DNA of 64,000 nt from Anabaenopsis elenkinii CCIBt3563 (GCF_015245355.1 NZ_CP063311.1:1075313-1139312), one strand, 5' to 3'. Counted from the stretch's first letter, positions 1-10,306 are shown. Notes: a model not told the origin generated them from the letters alone. Made by a program: numbers and translations.

Positions 1-236
1 ATATTTACTACTATAGGTTGGAGTCCGTCAAAGGGGTTGAGTTGTTTAGGAATTTTAGTCAGGAAGTTGATTACCCAATTAGCGATGGTAATAGTGAGCC
101 AAATAGTTGTTGCTAAGGGAATAACTACTAATAAACCGGCAATTAGGTCATTTTTTAAGTCCTGTTTTAGGTGATTAATTCCCCAGTCTCTATGCTCCTG
201 TTTCAGGTTACTAGAATTTTTGTGATTGCTATTCAT
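1..236 (-). CDS. DUF502 family membrane protein, N-terminal part (runs off window start)
   Basis: The reading frame opens at an ATG at 236 and stays open to base 1, so only about 78 N-terminal residues are visible. After a charged, polar start (NSSNLKQEHRDWG) comes KQDLKNDLIAGLLVVIPLAT, followed by a hydrophobic stretch (TTIWLTITIANWVINFL) that looks like a first transmembrane helix. The segment DLIAGLLVVIPLATTIWL is typical of the DUF502 family of bacterial and plant integral membrane proteins, whose biochemical role is not established. The next gene on the same strand ends 323 bp upstream, so this gene probably has its own promoter. The family call rests on this short segment only. Confidence 0.75.
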   Translation of the reverse strand, partial: MNSNHKNSSNLKQEHRDWGINHLKQDLKNDLIAGLLVVIPLATTIWLTITIANWVINFLTKIPKQLNPFDGLQPIVVN

Positions 237-397
237 ACCAGCATACTTGTCAAATTGTCAAGAGTTAATTGTAAAATTTAATACTTTAGTCCCATTTCCA
301 AGATTGTGAGCATCTAGGATAATACTGTAAAAATATACACTGACTGCTCAGTCAAGAGTATTTTTCTAGTTGGGTACATATAGAGATTGACTGTAGA

Positions 398-446
398 TAG
401 TATATTAGAGACTTGTAAAGCATTGTTGCAAGTCTCTAATATACTA
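398..446. other. 18-bp perfect inverted repeat (hairpin)
   Basis: The arm TAGTATATTAGAGACTTG (398-415) is matched exactly by its reverse complement at 429-446, with a 13-nt loop. It lies in the 323-bp spacer between the 5' end of the DUF502 gene and the 3' end of the HpsJ-like gene. No T-run follows on either strand, so it is not a standard terminator. It could be an RNA processing site, a small RNA or a protein-binding palindrome. I see no gene in the rest of this spacer. Confidence 0.6.
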
Positions 447-559
447 CTGATCCTATCGCGCTCAGTTAAAAGCTGCTAAAAATTCTGTAAGTGTTACATT
501 ACAGCTAAAGGAGGATATGAAGTCGTCACTGAGTCGGAGTTTTTTTTGTGAAAATTAAG

Positions 560-1396
560 TTAATAATATTTATCTTCACTGGTGACAGCCATATGTTTCA
601 TCCTTCTTAAACCTGTCCAGCCAATAATGATATATCCCAGGGATAAGAGCAAACTACTAACACCAATTCGTAGTCCAGACTTCCAAGCGTCACCTCTGGC
701 TTGTTTTTCAGCTTGTTGGCGACGTTGACGAATTTCGGTTAATCTTTGATTTGCTTGTGCTTGGGGGTCTGTTTGCTGGGCGATAAAAGTCTCAATTTCT
801 GCGGGATTTGTCTTAAATTTCTGGAGTAATTCTTTTTGCTCTGGGGGAATTTGAGGGTTATTGAGTGCTTGTTGGTATGTTTCCTCATTTTTGAGCACCT
901 CGGTAAACTGATTTCTCAGTTGGTTGCGCAGCTGTTCTAACTGAGCTTTTCCTTGCTCATTGTTGAGTTGGGCTTGGAATTGGGATAAACGATTGTTAAC
1001 TTCATTTTCTGCTTGTTGGGCTTCTTGGCGGATTTGGTCGATGTTTTGAGTGGTAGCTTGTCGAACATTATTCACGTGTAAGGGGAAAATTAATAGAAAA
1101 ATCAACCCTAAGATGCTGGAGAGGATAAAGATGGGAAGTTTGATATCTATAGGTTTTGGGCGATCGCCAGGAGCAAAACTATCAATCCCATCAGCGGCGA
1201 ATAGCATTCCGATAGCCACTAAAGGGAGAATACCTCTGTCAACTAAGGAGGTAGCTAAATTGATTTGCCATCCTGTATTAGTGATTTGCAAGGGTAAAAT
1301 CACAATGAAAAACTCTAGGAAGAAGGACAAAAGTAAGATGATACCCACTACCTTAAGTATGAAAGCAGCATTCCCCGCAGCATGAGGATTAGTCAT
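560..1396 (-). CDS. HpsJ-like cyanobacterial membrane protein with coiled coil
   Basis: This 278-residue protein has three or four predicted membrane segments in the N-terminal third (around residues 15-35, 50-70 and 88-105), a long Gln/Asn/Glu-rich coiled-coil region (about 110-235), and a last helix near the C terminus (about 243-262) followed by a short basic tail. The layout, and the stretch around residues 58-76 (LVAIGMLFAADGID), resemble the HpsJ family of cyanobacteria, named from the hormogonium polysaccharide locus of Nostoc punctiforme. No other hps genes are visible here, so a role in polysaccharide export is only an inference. The start is an ATG with no competing upstream start. 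The gene stands alone, with an IS remnant upstream. Confidence 0.5.
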   Translation of the reverse strand: MTNPHAAGNAAFILKVVGIILLLSFFLEFFIVILPLQITNTGWQINLATSLVDRGILPLVAIGMLFAADGIDSFAPGDRPKPIDIKLPIFILSSILGLIFLLIFPLHVNNVRQATTQNIDQIRQEAQQAENEVNNRLSQFQAQLNNEQGKAQLEQLRNQLRNQFTEVLKNEETYQQALNNPQIPPEQKELLQKFKTNPAEIETFIAQQTDPQAQANQRLTEIRQRRQQAEKQARGDAWKSGLRIGVSSLLLSLGYIIIGWTGLRRMKHMAVTSEDKYY

Positions 1397-1752
1397 AGTT
1401 AATTTTCGCTGATGAAAGTGATTTATCTATATCAAGTTACCTGAATAGTTACTAAAAATATAGTCAAATATTTTTAGCTTGGTAAGGTCTAAACCTTACT
1501 GGGCTAACTACAAGCCTCTCTACTGAGTTTCCATCAAAGATAGAGTCCCCAGCTACCTTTCTTAATATATTTAGGGAACCATTCAAGTCTGCTGAATATA
1601 TTTTCCCAGACTTAGACCTAAATAAACCTCTGTTGATTCTTTTACCTAAATAGTGTTTATGCTTTTTGATAGGTTCAAAATCTAGAAAACTACATTTTGA
1701 AGTGTAGCTCTCTTCATTGGTTTGCACCTTGATTCCAGCGAGTTTAGATTTA

Positions 1753-2722
1753 TAGCAACCGCCAAGGTAATTTAAGCATAAACTATAAGTAGTCCCTTTT
1801 CATGTGAAGCGATCGCTTGCTACAGGTATATGCCCAAACCGTACAGTTACGACCTTCGTCAAAAAGTAATCCAAGCGATTGAACTCGATGGCTTGAAGAA
1901 AACTCAAGCCAGTCAAATGTTTAATATTAGTCGCAACACCATCACCCTATGGTTGAAGCGAAAAACCGAAACGGGGGACTTCCAAGCCTTGCCTAATCAG
2001 CGTCCTGGGAATGGTCACAAAATTACCGATTGGGAAAAATTTCGTGAGTTCGCTTCCGTACATGGCGAGAAAACCCAAGTAGAGATGGCCTCACTTTGGC
2101 CTGAAGAAATTAGCGATCGCACAATCTCAAGAGCTTTGAAAAAAATTGGTTTTACGCGAAAAAAAAGACTTATGGCTACCGTGAGCGCGATGAGGTCAAA
2201 CGACAGGCTTTCGTAACGCAGTTGTCTGAGTTACCTGTGGAGAAGATTGTATACCTCGATGAGTCAGGAATGGACAACCGAGACCAGTATGATTACGGTT
2301 GGAATTCAAAAGGACAGCGCTTCCATGCACTTAAATCAGGTCGTCGTCAAGGTCGGGTGAACATAATTGCCGCGCTGTGTAACCATAAGCTGATAGCTCC
2401 TTTCACTGTTGAGGGTGCGTGTAATCGAATAGTATTTGAGACTTGGCTTGAAGCTTGTTTGCTTCCCACACTCAAACCAGGACAGGTTGTGGTGATGGAT
2501 AATGCCACATTTCATAAAGGTGGGCGCATTCAACAACTGATTCAGTACGCAGGGTGTGAAGTGCTGTACCTACCACCTTATTCTCCAGACCTGAATCAGA
2601 TTGAAAAATGTTGGTCTTGGTTAAAAAGTCGAATCCGCAAAAAACTTGAGCGGTTTGATTCTTTACGAGATGCCATTGAGGATGTCTTGCTTTTTGCGTC
2701 CTAACCTCCTTGGCGGTTGCTA
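1753..2722 (+). mobile_element. IS630-family (Tc1/mariner-like) insertion sequence, 970 bp
   Basis: Both ends carry the 15-bp perfect inverted repeat TAGCAACCGCCAAGG (1753-1767, and its complement at 2708-2722). The element is flanked by a TA duplication (1751-1752 and 2723-2724), which is the target rule of the IS630/Tc1/mariner superfamily. Removing the element and one TA restores the tnpB codons QQLEYKSKLAG. Bounds are therefore exact. A truncated relative with the same right end lies at about 56517-56584. Confidence 0.93.
1830..2704 (+). CDS. IS630-family transposase, two frames joined by -1 frameshift
   Basis: The first frame (1830-2216, 128 residues) is the helix-turn-helix part: MPKPYSYDLRQKVIQAIE, then ASQMFNISRNTITLWLKR. 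The second frame (to 2704) holds the DDE catalytic core: VYLDESGMDN, VVMDNATFHKGG and YSPDLNQIEKCWSWLKS. The frames meet at a run of eight A followed by G (2159-2167). Re-reading one A (-1) there continues the protein as KTYGYRERDEVKRQAFV into the catalytic frame, giving a normal ~290-residue transposase. The A-run is a classical slippery site, and programmed frameshifting is known in this family. A plain frameshift mutation or sequencing error in the homopolymer cannot be excluded. Confidence 0.85.
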
Positions 2723-2995
2723 TATATTCTAGTTGCTGGATAAATCGAGCATGGGGAATATTAGTAAAGTTTTGATTGGTCTTACTTCCCAAGTTAATGC
2801 TTTGCTTCCAATTCTCGTTTTTACCTATAATCAAATGCGTGATGTTTTGTCTGACTAGCTGATTTATTGGTTGACTATTGAAAAAGGCTTGACGACATAA
2901 ATAAACAGCACAGTTGAATAGGTTTTTTGATAAAAAAGACATTTGATAAATCACCCCAAACCACTTGTTATTTCTTTTGATTATGTGTCGTTCAA

Positions 2996-3559
2996 CTAAT
3001 CGTATTCTGACTCCAGACATTTAACAATGCACTCAGTTTTTCTTTTCCTTCTTCTTAGATCATAGATTCTCGCACAGAAGCTAGTTATGATTGAGATCAA
3101 GTCTTGCATAATATCTTCAGTTTCTTCTTCTGCAAGATTTACTACCTCAATATCTTTCCCTTGCTTGTTTAGTAAGACTTTCAGATAATTAAAACCCACC
3201 CTGGTTAATCTATCTTTATGCTCAACAACAATAATTTTATAATCATCTTCATTTAGCAACGCAACTAATTTTTTTCGGTTGTCATTAACTCCACTTCCCA
3301 CTTCTTTAACTATTTTCTTTACTTGATACCCTTTAGCTTCGCAGTAGCGTACAAGCCTTTGTGCTTGACCGTCTAAATTGCTTTTATTTTCAGCACTAGA
3401 TACTCTCGTATAAATCACAACTCCTTCAAAGGTTTTTTGTACATCAACGATGACTGTACCTGTAGGAAGCTGAGTAGCTTTAAGTTCACCACGTTTCCAC
3501 ATCCTCCAAGCAGTCTGGTAACTTATTCCCTTTGATTTAGCGTAGTCAGATAGTTTCAT
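2996..3559 (-). CDS. tnpA: IS607-family TnpA serine recombinase
   Basis: This protein of about 187 residues is the transposase of an IS607 element. Its N-terminal MerR-like helix-turn-helix (MKLSDYAKSKGISYQTAWRM) precedes a serine resolvase domain. The catalytic Ser lies in VVIYTRVSSAENKSNLDGQ, with the supporting Arg motif in VVEHKDRLTRVGFNYL. I take the ATG at 3559 over an upstream TTG at 3565. The 3' end overlaps the start of the tnpB remnant by 25 bp, the usual IS607 order. The frame is intact, so the recombinase may still work, although its partner tnpB is dead. Element ends were not located. IS607 elements lack clear terminal repeats. Confidence 0.9.
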   Translation of the reverse strand: MKLSDYAKSKGISYQTAWRMWKRGELKATQLPTGTVIVDVQKTFEGVVIYTRVSSAENKSNLDGQAQRLVRYCEAKGYQVKKIVKEVGSGVNDNRKKLVALLNEDDYKIIVVEHKDRLTRVGFNYLKVLLNKQGKDIEVVNLAEEETEDIMQDLISIITSFCARIYDLRRRKRKTECIVKCLESEYD

Positions 3560-3616
3560 TCCCAAAATCTACCATAAATGATTACATCTAACTATATCTG
3601 ATTATATTTTTATCAT

Positions 3617-4249
3617 TTAAACCTTATACTGTTCCCAAGTCGCCAAATCTTCTGGAAGATCCACGTCAGCTAAGGGAGGTAACAAAGAAACTGATATTTT
3701 TAGCTGTTGAGCAATATTGAGTGTTTGTTGTAAAACTTGAGAAGTTCCCCAATCGATATTAACGAATAATTCTGGGAAGGGGCGACACAAGCCAATCAAG
3801 TAATAACCGCCATCAATAGCTGGCCCCAATACCAGGTCATGAGTGTGTAGCTGCTCAAAGGCTTGAGTGAGAATGTGAGCATTGATTCCGGGACAATCTA
3901 CACCAATAATAATTACTTTTTGAGCGCCAGATTTGTAGGCCAGAGTTAGCGATCGCCCCATGCGGGAACCTAGATTTCCCTCTCCTTGGGTATGGTAGAG
4001 TAAATCATCCCCTAGCCAATCTACCATCAGTTGGTAGTTACCACCAGTAAAACGTACTTCCCAGGATATAGGGGTAGTTTTTGCCAGTGCTTGCACCTGT
4101 AATAAGGTATATTCTGTCATTTGTCGTTGTAAATTGGCAGCACCCACTGCACCCAAAGCGGGTATAAGTCGGGTTTTTGTTTTCCCTGGTTCTGGGTAGC
4201 GAGTAAAAATAATTAAGTGTTGTTGATGAATCTCTAAGAGTTTTAGCAC
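3617..4249 (-). CDS. DUF2064 (TIGR04282-type) glycosyltransferase-like protein
   Basis: This 210-residue protein starts at a GTG. It has a nucleotide-sugar transferase-like fold signature: LIIFTRYPEPGKTKTRLIPA near the N terminus, and VIIIGVDCPGINAHIL around residues 110-125 (the DXD-like Asp). LGPAIDGGYYLIGL follows around 140-153. These motifs define DUF2064/TIGR04282, a GT-A-like family whose members occur in arsenosugar and other sugar-modification gene sets. The substrate here is unknown. There is no methyltransferase or radical-SAM partner next to it, so an arsenosugar role is not supported by context. It is complete in length for the family. Confidence 0.8.
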   Translation of the reverse strand: MLKLLEIHQQHLIIFTRYPEPGKTKTRLIPALGAVGAANLQRQMTEYTLLQVQALAKTTPISWEVRFTGGNYQLMVDWLGDDLLYHTQGEGNLGSRMGRSLTLAYKSGAQKVIIIGVDCPGINAHILTQAFEQLHTHDLVLGPAIDGGYYLIGLCRPFPELFVNIDWGTSQVLQQTLNIAQQLKISVSLLPPLADVDLPEDLATWEQYKV

Positions 4250-4324
4250 ATTATATATAAGTAATTATCTCTAAGCTAGAGGGAGGGTGTTACCTCACAA
4301 GGGTAGGTTTTTTATAATTGGCTG

Positions 4325-4346
4325 AAAAAACCCCCACTTGGGGGGG
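4325..4346 (-). terminator. Rho-independent terminator after rpmB
   Basis: Read on the minus strand, a five-pair stem of C and G (CCCCC, loop AAGT, GGGGG) is followed directly by TTTTTT. It lies about 65 bp past the rpmB stop and before the DUF2064 gene. Confidence 0.75.
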
Positions 4347-4412
4347 TGTAAGTATTGTCTCTCAGGTAAATAGTAAAAATTAAATCTTGTACTTGATACC
4401 TTTTGGAAAAGC

Positions 4413-4649
4413 TTAATAATGATTGAGATTAATTCCAGCTTCTTTAGCCATGGCTTCTAAGCCTTTGGTTTCTAGGGTTTTGATGGCTTTGGTAGAGAGC
4501 TTCATTTTTACCCAGCGATTACCACCAGCCCACCAAACACGTTTTTCTTGTAGATTAGCGTGTTGTAGGCGTTTGGTACGGCGGTGAGAGTGAGAGATGG
4601 CAAAGGCGTTGTTAGCTTTTTTACCAGTCAATTCGCAGCGACGAGACAT
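4413..4649 (-). CDS. rpmB: 50S ribosomal protein L28
   Basis: This is a 78-residue structural protein of the large ribosomal subunit. The start [20 protein letters not shown] and the middle [19 protein letters not shown] are diagnostic for bacterial L28. The frame is open further upstream, but the ATG at 4649 gives the family's normal length and N terminus. The gene lies 68 bp downstream of htpG on the same strand, and a strong terminator follows it. Whether it is co-transcribed with htpG or has its own promoter cannot be told from the sequence. Confidence 0.96.
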   Translation of the reverse strand: MSRRCELTGKKANNAFAISHSHRRTKRLQHANLQEKRVWWAGGNRWVKMKLSTKAIKTLETKGLEAMAKEAGINLNHY

Positions 4650-4717
4650 AGCAACTATCTCCAAGTTTCTATTTGAATACAACCTTTCTATTGTAGTCCC
4701 CAAGAGGGCGTGTGTTT

Positions 4718-6667
4718 CTATTTGCTGGTTTGTTCTGTTAGCTTAGTCAACACTTGATTAGAGCGCTCAACAAAGGATTTCATTCCCTGGGCGTCAAATC
4801 CTTTTTGAGTCATGAGAGCTAAATCATAGACGTGTTGACAAATCATGGTAACTAATGGCTGTGTGGAGGATTGACCATCTCCCTGAATAATACTACCTTG
4901 GTTGAGATTTGCTAAGTTTTGAATCAGGGGGTGAGCGGTATTCACCAATAAAATATGGTCTTCGGGAAATTCTGTATTTTGCTGTTGCATCATGGCGTTC
5001 ATTTCCCGCATACGACGCATAATTTCTGGTAAGAGTACCATTGCTGGTGGTGTTCCTTGGGGGTCATCTGATTTTAAGGCTTCGGTGCGGATGTTAACTC
5101 TGGGTTTGTTGAGGGATTTTTCAAAGATTTCTTTAATGATCTCGCTCTTGGTTTTATTGGTTTTGGGGTCAACTATTTCCCCGGTTTTGTCTTTGTCCAG
5201 CAGGGTATTATCTAGGTCGGAGTCTACCCGGGTAAATTTCACATCGGAGTATTCCCGCTCTAGGAAGTTGATAAAGTGGGTATCGATGAATGAGTCCATA
5301 AATAGGACTTCTAAGCCTTGGTTTTTGTGGAGTTCTATGTATGTAGCTTGACTGGCTTCATCGGTGCTGTAGAATACGCGGTTTTTGTGACGTTCTTGAT
5401 TACGTTCTAGATATTCTTTCAGGGTTGTGTATGGTAGAGGGGATGAGTTAGAGGTGGTAGTTTCCCACGCATCTCCTTCTGATGTGGGGGTTTGGGCTTT
5501 TTCCTCTGGTTTGGCTGTGGTGCGGAAGATGATGATGTCTTCCATTTGTTTTTTAAATTTCTCGTCGTTGAGAACACCGAATTTTACGAAGGTGCCGAGG
5601 TCTTTCCAAGCATTGATGTATTGGTCGCGGTGGTCGCGGTATAATTCTTTGAGGCGATCGCCTACTTTTTTGGCTATATAGTCGCCGATTTTGCGGACTG
5701 TGCGATCGCCTTGTAATGCGCTGCGGGAGACATTCAAGGGAATATCTGTACTATCAATCACACCCCGCATTGGCAGCAGGAACTGGGGTATAATTTCTTC
5801 ACAGTTATCGCTGACAAAAACTTGATTACAGAACAGCTTGATTTGTCCTTTAGTCACATCGACATCGGGGCGCATTTTAGGGAAATACAAAATCCCGTTA
5901 ATAATAAAGGGGTAATCAGTATTTAAATGCACCCATAACAGTGGTTCTTCCTGAAAGGGGTACAAATAGCGATAAAATTCTAAGTAATCTTCCTGGGTGA
6001 GGTTATGAGCAGACTCCCGCCAAGGTGCCTTTTGCCTATTCAAAACTTCACCCTCCAGTTTAATCGGCACTGGCATGAAGTCGCAATAAGTCTGGACAAG
6101 ATTCCTAATGCGTGCTGCTTCTAAAAATTCTTCTTCCTCTCCCTGGAGGGTGAGAGTAATAGTAGTACCGCGTGTGCTGCGGGTGGACTCATCTAAAGTA
6201 AAAGCTGGGGAACCGTCACAGGTCCAGTGAACAGCTTCCGCCCCTTCTTTATAGGACAGTGTATCAATTTCTACTTTCTGCGCTACCATAAAGGAGGAGT
6301 AGAAACCCAAACCGAAGTGACCAATTATCGGTTGGTCTGATTTACCTTCATACTTGTGAATAAATTCTTCAGCACTGGAGAAAGCCACCTGATTGATATA
6401 TTTTTTCACTTCCTCGGCGGTCATACCAATGCCATTATCGCTGATGGCTAGGGTTTTTTTACCCTTATCGATGGTAATTTGAATTTCTGGTTCACCGATA
6501 TCGCCGGTAAATTCCCCAGCACGGGATACCATATTCAGCTTTTGGATGGCGTCAACGGCGTTAGATACTAATTCCCGGAAGAAGATTTGATGGTCTGAGT
6601 ACAGGGACTTTTTGATAATGGGGAAAATATTTTCAGTATGAATACTGATAGTGCCTTGTTCGAGCAT
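4718..6667 (-). CDS. htpG: Molecular chaperone HtpG (Hsp90)
   Basis: This 649-residue cytosolic ATP-dependent chaperone belongs to the Hsp90 family. The N-terminal GHKL ATPase has [16 protein letters not shown] (about 30-45), [13 protein letters not shown] (about 75-90) and the lid motif [14 protein letters not shown] (about 116-130). The middle domain carries the catalytic-loop segment [16 protein letters not shown], here as [16 protein letters not shown] (about 305-320). The C-terminal dimer domain ends in an Asn/Gln-rich tail without the eukaryotic MEEVD. The ATG at 6667 begins [17 protein letters not shown], as in other cyanobacterial HtpG proteins. Its neighbours on the same strand are clpB upstream and rpmB downstream, so two stress chaperones sit together. 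Confidence 0.96.
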   Translation of the reverse strand: MLEQGTISIHTENIFPIIKKSLYSDHQIFFRELVSNAVDAIQKLNMVSRAGEFTGDIGEPEIQITIDKGKKTLAISDNGIGMTAEEVKKYINQVAFSSAEEFIHKYEGKSDQPIIGHFGLGFYSSFMVAQKVEIDTLSYKEGAEAVHWTCDGSPAFTLDESTRSTRGTTITLTLQGEEEEFLEAARIRNLVQTYCDFMPVPIKLEGEVLNRQKAPWRESAHNLTQEDYLEFYRYLYPFQEEPLLWVHLNTDYPFIINGILYFPKMRPDVDVTKGQIKLFCNQVFVSDNCEEIIPQFLLPMRGVIDSTDIPLNVSRSALQGDRTVRKIGDYIAKKVGDRLKELYRDHRDQYINAWKDLGTFVKFGVLNDEKFKKQMEDIIIFRTTAKPEEKAQTPTSEGDAWETTTSNSSPLPYTTLKEYLERNQERHKNRVFYSTDEASQATYIELHKNQGLEVLFMDSFIDTHFINFLEREYSDVKFTRVDSDLDNTLLDKDKTGEIVDPKTNKTKSEIIKEIFEKSLNKPRVNIRTEALKSDDPQGTPPAMVLLPEIMRRMREMNAMMQQQNTEFPEDHILLVNTAHPLIQNLANLNQGSIIQGDGQSSTQPLVTMICQHVYDLALMTQKGFDAQGMKSFVERSNQVLTKLTEQTSK

Positions 6668-6891
6668 GACTGGTAAGTTTGATGTGAAGATATAAAGCTA
6701 TGATTTGAGATAGCAGCAGGATATGGCTGACGCCATGCTACCCTATCAGACTTGTTTACCTATAGAATTTTAAAGGTATAGTCCTGGTCATTGCACCGGA
6801 ATTTGAGCATTGTTTCCCCCCCATGGTATGATTCGGATTTCCGTATCTCGGCTGAGATAGTTAGGTCTACCCTAGGGGAGAACAGAACTTT

Positions 6892-9558
6892 TTACTGGCT
6901 TTTTGACTCTAATACTGTGAGGGTTGATGGTGAAATGGTCACTTTGAGGGGGATTGTTTTACTAAAGGTTAAACCATGGTCTTGTTTATCGATGTAAATG
7001 GTGTCTCCAGGGATGAAGGTATTTTCTAATAATTTCGTAGCTAGGGGGTTTTCTACTTCTCGCTGAATTGCTCTTTTTAAAGGACGGGCGCCGTAAATTG
7101 GGTCATAGCCTACTTCTACTAAATAATCACAGGCGGCGGCGGAGATGTCAAAGGAGATTTTCTGCTCTCGGAGCAGGTTTTCTACCCGTTTTAGTTGGAT
7201 GCGGATGATGTCCCGCATTTCTCCACGGCTCAGGGGGTGGAAGAGGATGATATCATCTACTCGGTTGAGAAATTCTGGGCGGAAGTGCGATCGCAGTGCA
7301 TCTGTGACCCGTTTTTGCATCATTTCATACTTACTGTCATCCCCGGACACATCTAAAATATATTCGCTGCCGATGTTACTAGTCATGACTATGACGGTAT
7401 TGCGGAAATCTACGACTCTACCCTGAGAGTCAGTAATTCTCCCATCATCTAAAACTTGCAGTAATATATTAAATACATCTGGGTGGGCTTTTTCGACTTC
7501 ATCTAGTAGCACCACGGAATAGGGGTGACGGCGCACAGCTTCGGAAAGTTGACCCCCTTCCTCATAACCCACATATCCTGGAGGCGCACCCACCAGGCGA
7601 GATACGGAGTGTTTTTCCATATACTCAGACATATCCAAACGCACCAAAGCATCATCGGAATCAAAGAGAAACTGCGCTAAAGCCCTCGCTAGTTCAGTTT
7701 TACCTACCCCTGTGGGTCCCATAAACAGGAATGAACCAATGGGACGGCCGGGGTCTTTCATTCCCGCACGGGCGCGGCGAATGGCTGCGGATACGGCGGT
7801 AACTGCTTCCTGCTGTCCAATTACCCGTTGATGTAAATGTTGTTCCAGTTTTAGGAGTTTTTGGCGTTCCGAGGCTAAGAGGCGATTTACCGGTATACCA
7901 GTCCACTTAGCGACAATTTCGGCGATGTCGGCTTCGGTGACTTGTTCTCGCAACAATGTAGAGCCTTGGCTTTGAATTTCTAATAGTTGGGCTTCTTTAG
8001 CTTCGCGATCGCGTTGCACCCCTTCGAGTTTACCATACTTTAACTGGGCTGCTTTATTCAAATCATAGGCTCTTTCTGCCTGCTCAATTTGCACCCGCAA
8101 AGCGTCCTCTTCTTTTTTTAAGCTACTAATAGCCTCTAATAACTGTTTTTCCCCTTGCCATTGTTCATTAAACTGTTGTTGTTTCACCGTCAAACTGGCA
8201 ATTTCTTCTTCAATGCGCTCAAAGCGCTCCCTAGCTGGGGCGGTTTCCTTTTCTTCCCCCGCCAAAGAGAGCTTTTCCATTTCCAGCTGCATCAAGCGGC
8301 GGTCAATAGCTTCTAATTCCGCTGGTTTAGAGGTAATTTCCATTTTCAACTGAGCCGCAGCTTCATCTACCAAGTCTATGGCCTTATCTGGTAAAAAGCG
8401 GTCAGCAATATAACGGGCGGATAAAGTAGCAGCGGCGACTAAAGCTGAGTCAGAAATTTTGACATTGTGGTGAACTTCGTACCTTTCCTTTAACCCCCGG
8501 AGAATAGAAATGGTATTTTCTACACTGGGTTGACCGACGACAACCTGCTGAAAACGGCGTTCTAGAGCTGCGTCTTTTTCAATAAATTTCCTGTATTCAT
8601 CTAAGGTGGTCGCCCCAATACAGCGTAATTCTCCCCGGGCTAACATGGGTTTGAGTAAGTTACCCGCATCCATAGCTCCTTGTTGACTTGAACCAGTACC
8701 GACAACGGTGTGTAGTTCATCGATAAATAGGACAATTTGACCGTTAGACTCGGTGACTTCCTTCAGAACTGTTTTCAGGCGTTCTTCAAATTCCCCCCGC
8801 AATTTCGCCCCGGCGATTAAACTACCAATATCTAAGGAAATTAATTGACGATTTTTTAGAGATTCCGGGACATCGCCATTAACCATACGCTGTGCTAGAG
8901 CTTCGGCGATCGCAGTTTTACCCACCCCTGGTTCCCCAATCAGCACGGGGTTATTCTTACTGCGGCGAGATAATACCTGAATTACCCGGCGAATTTCGTC
9001 ATCTCTCCCAATTACCGGGTCTAATTTTCCTGCTTTAGCTTGTTCAGTTAAATCTCTACCAAATTTTTGTAGTGCTTCATAGCGAGATTCTGGGTTTTGG
9101 TCTGTCACCTTTTGGGTACCGCGAACACTTTTAATGTGAGTTGCTAACTTAGCGCTGTCGGTGTCAAAACTTTTGAGAATCCGTTTTCCAATCCGTTCAT
9201 CATCGGCAAAAGCCAAAATGATATGTTCTACTGAGATATAAGCATCCTCCATTCTTAGCCTGGTTTCTTCCGCCTTATCTAGCAACATATCTAAAGAGCG
9301 ACCCAGATAAAGCTGATCATTTTTCCCCACCTTGGGTTGACGCTTGGTAAAGGCTTCTAACTGCTGTTGTAAACGCAGGGTATCAATCTCAGCGCGGGTG
9401 AATATCCGCACAGCTAAACTGCTAGGTTCTTGTAAAAGGGCTATAATTAAATGTTCTACTTCTAATTGTTGTTGTTGATATCCACGCACTATATCCTGAG
9501 ATTTGACAATCGCTTCCCAGGCTGTATCAGTAAATTTATTGGGATCTGTAGGCTGCAT
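6892..9558 (-). CDS. clpB: Disaggregase ClpB (Hsp100 AAA+ chaperone)
   Basis: This 888-residue hexameric ATPase solubilises aggregated proteins together with DnaK. In order it has the Clp N-domain repeats (about 1-150), AAA-1 with Walker [16 protein letters not shown] (about 207-221), the ClpB-specific coiled-coil middle domain (about 410-530), AAA-2 with Walker [15 protein letters not shown] (about 609-622) and the segment [17 protein letters not shown], and a C-terminal D2-small domain. The middle domain distinguishes it from ClpA and ClpC. No ClpP-binding IGF loop is evident. I see no CIRCE operator in the 337-bp spacer upstream (9559-9895). That spacer holds only a short direct repeat of CTGAGCAATTGT and no gene. 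Cyanobacteria often have two ClpB paralogues, and I cannot say which one this is. Confidence 0.95.
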   Translation of the reverse strand: MQPTDPNKFTDTAWEAIVKSQDIVRGYQQQQLEVEHLIIALLQEPSSLAVRIFTRAEIDTLRLQQQLEAFTKRQPKVGKNDQLYLGRSLDMLLDKAEETRLRMEDAYISVEHIILAFADDERIGKRILKSFDTDSAKLATHIKSVRGTQKVTDQNPESRYEALQKFGRDLTEQAKAGKLDPVIGRDDEIRRVIQVLSRRSKNNPVLIGEPGVGKTAIAEALAQRMVNGDVPESLKNRQLISLDIGSLIAGAKLRGEFEERLKTVLKEVTESNGQIVLFIDELHTVVGTGSSQQGAMDAGNLLKPMLARGELRCIGATTLDEYRKFIEKDAALERRFQQVVVGQPSVENTISILRGLKERYEVHHNVKISDSALVAAATLSARYIADRFLPDKAIDLVDEAAAQLKMEITSKPAELEAIDRRLMQLEMEKLSLAGEEKETAPARERFERIEEEIASLTVKQQQFNEQWQGEKQLLEAISSLKKEEDALRVQIEQAERAYDLNKAAQLKYGKLEGVQRDREAKEAQLLEIQSQGSTLLREQVTEADIAEIVAKWTGIPVNRLLASERQKLLKLEQHLHQRVIGQQEAVTAVSAAIRRARAGMKDPGRPIGSFLFMGPTGVGKTELARALAQFLFDSDDALVRLDMSEYMEKHSVSRLVGAPPGYVGYEEGGQLSEAVRRHPYSVVLLDEVEKAHPDVFNILLQVLDDGRITDSQGRVVDFRNTVIVMTSNIGSEYILDVSGDDSKYEMMQKRVTDALRSHFRPEFLNRVDDIILFHPLSRGEMRDIIRIQLKRVENLLREQKISFDISAAACDYLVEVGYDPIYGARPLKRAIQREVENPLATKLLENTFIPGDTIYIDKQDHGLTFSKTIPLKVTISPSTLTVLESKSQ

Positions 9559-9895
9559 CTTTAAAGGGTTTGAGATTGGGTAGGTTCAGAAAAGTTTTAA
9601 TCTATGAGTTTTGGGTGACGGTCTGGCTTTAGTGTTTGACACTCTGGCCTGTTTCCCTGTAATTAGCCTAGGATGAAAATCTTGTTTAGTCATCCTCAAT
9701 TATTTTAATGATTTTGCCAGTCACCACACCCCAAACAGTTATGCAAACATTAAGAGTATTTCTAGGATAAAACTCTTGTCATGGGGTGAAGATTGGGAAG
9801 AGTTTCCTGAGCAATTGTCCTGAGCAATTGTAGCCGATGAGTGTCAGACCCAAAGCCGCCCATCCCTGAAAGGCTATCTTATCTAGGTCATTTTA

Positions 9896-10306
9896 CTAGT
9901 TTGCTTTGACTGCTGACCCTTGAGTTCCCATCTGAATTAGTTCAATTTTATATCCATCCGGGTCTTCTACAAAAGCAATAACTGTAGAACCGTGTTTCAT
10001 CGGTCCTGGTTCCCGGGTTACCTTACCACCCTGTTCTTTGATTGCCTCACAAGTGGTATAAATATCATCTACACCCAAGGCGATGTGACCATAGGCGTTA
10101 CCTAAGTCGTACTTTTCCACTCCCCAATTATAAGTTAATTCTATCACGGTGTTTTGGCTTTCATCGCCGTAACCAATAAACGCCAAGGTAAATTCCCCAC
10201 CAGGGTAGTCTTTTTGGCGTAACAGTTTCATCCCCAGGATTTCGCAGTAGAATTTCAAAGATTCTTCTAGGTTACCTACTCTGAGCATTGTGTGTAGTAA
10301 TCGCAT
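9896..10306 (-). CDS. gloA: Lactoylglutathione lyase (glyoxalase I)
   Basis: This is a protein of about 136 residues in the VOC superfamily that isomerises the methylglyoxal-glutathione hemithioacetal to S-lactoylglutathione. It opens with [20 protein letters not shown]. The metal ligands expected for GlxI are present: His in the first segment, Glu in [10 protein letters not shown], His in [12 protein letters not shown], and Glu in the final [12 protein letters not shown] prefer the ATG at 10306, which matches the E. coli N terminus, over a GTG two codons upstream. It stands alone between clpB and an oppositely oriented kinase gene. Confidence 0.93.
   Translation of the reverse strand: MRLLHTMLRVGNLEESLKFYCEILGMKLLRQKDYPGGEFTLAFIGYGDESQNTVIELTYNWGVEKYDLGNAYGHIALGVDDIYTTCEAIKEQGGKVTREPGPMKHGSTVIAFVEDPDGYKIELIQMGTQGSAVKAN

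Larger units (their letters stand above)
1464..3020 (-). pseudogene. tnpB: IS607-family tnpB, internally deleted and interrupted by an IS630 element
   Basis: The N-terminal piece starts at an ATG at 3020, overlapping the end of tnpA. It reads MSGVRIRLVERHIIKRNNKW and continues for about 50 residues. It then jumps directly to the late RuvC region (NFTNIPHARFIQQLEY), so roughly 200 residues of a normal ~400-residue TnpB are missing. That piece stops at the IS630 insertion (1753-2722). The C-terminal piece resumes beyond it as KLAGIKVQTNEESYTSKC, followed by YLGKRINRGLFRSKSGK and the RuvC-III-like ADLNGSLNILRKV. TnpB is an RNA-guided nuclease that helps keep IS200/605 and IS607 elements at their donor sites. 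This copy cannot be active, because RuvC-I and most of the recognition lobe are lost. Two events are recorded in order: an internal deletion and a TA-targeted insertion. Confidence 0.85.

Noticed and set aside
2336..2536. Minus-strand frame inside the IS630 element
   Set aside because: It is antisense to the catalytic core of the transposase, which has clear DDE motifs.
9559..9895. CIRCE or other heat-shock operator upstream of clpB
   Set aside because: A GACACTC half resembles CIRCE, but no GAGTGCTAA partner lies at the right spacing.
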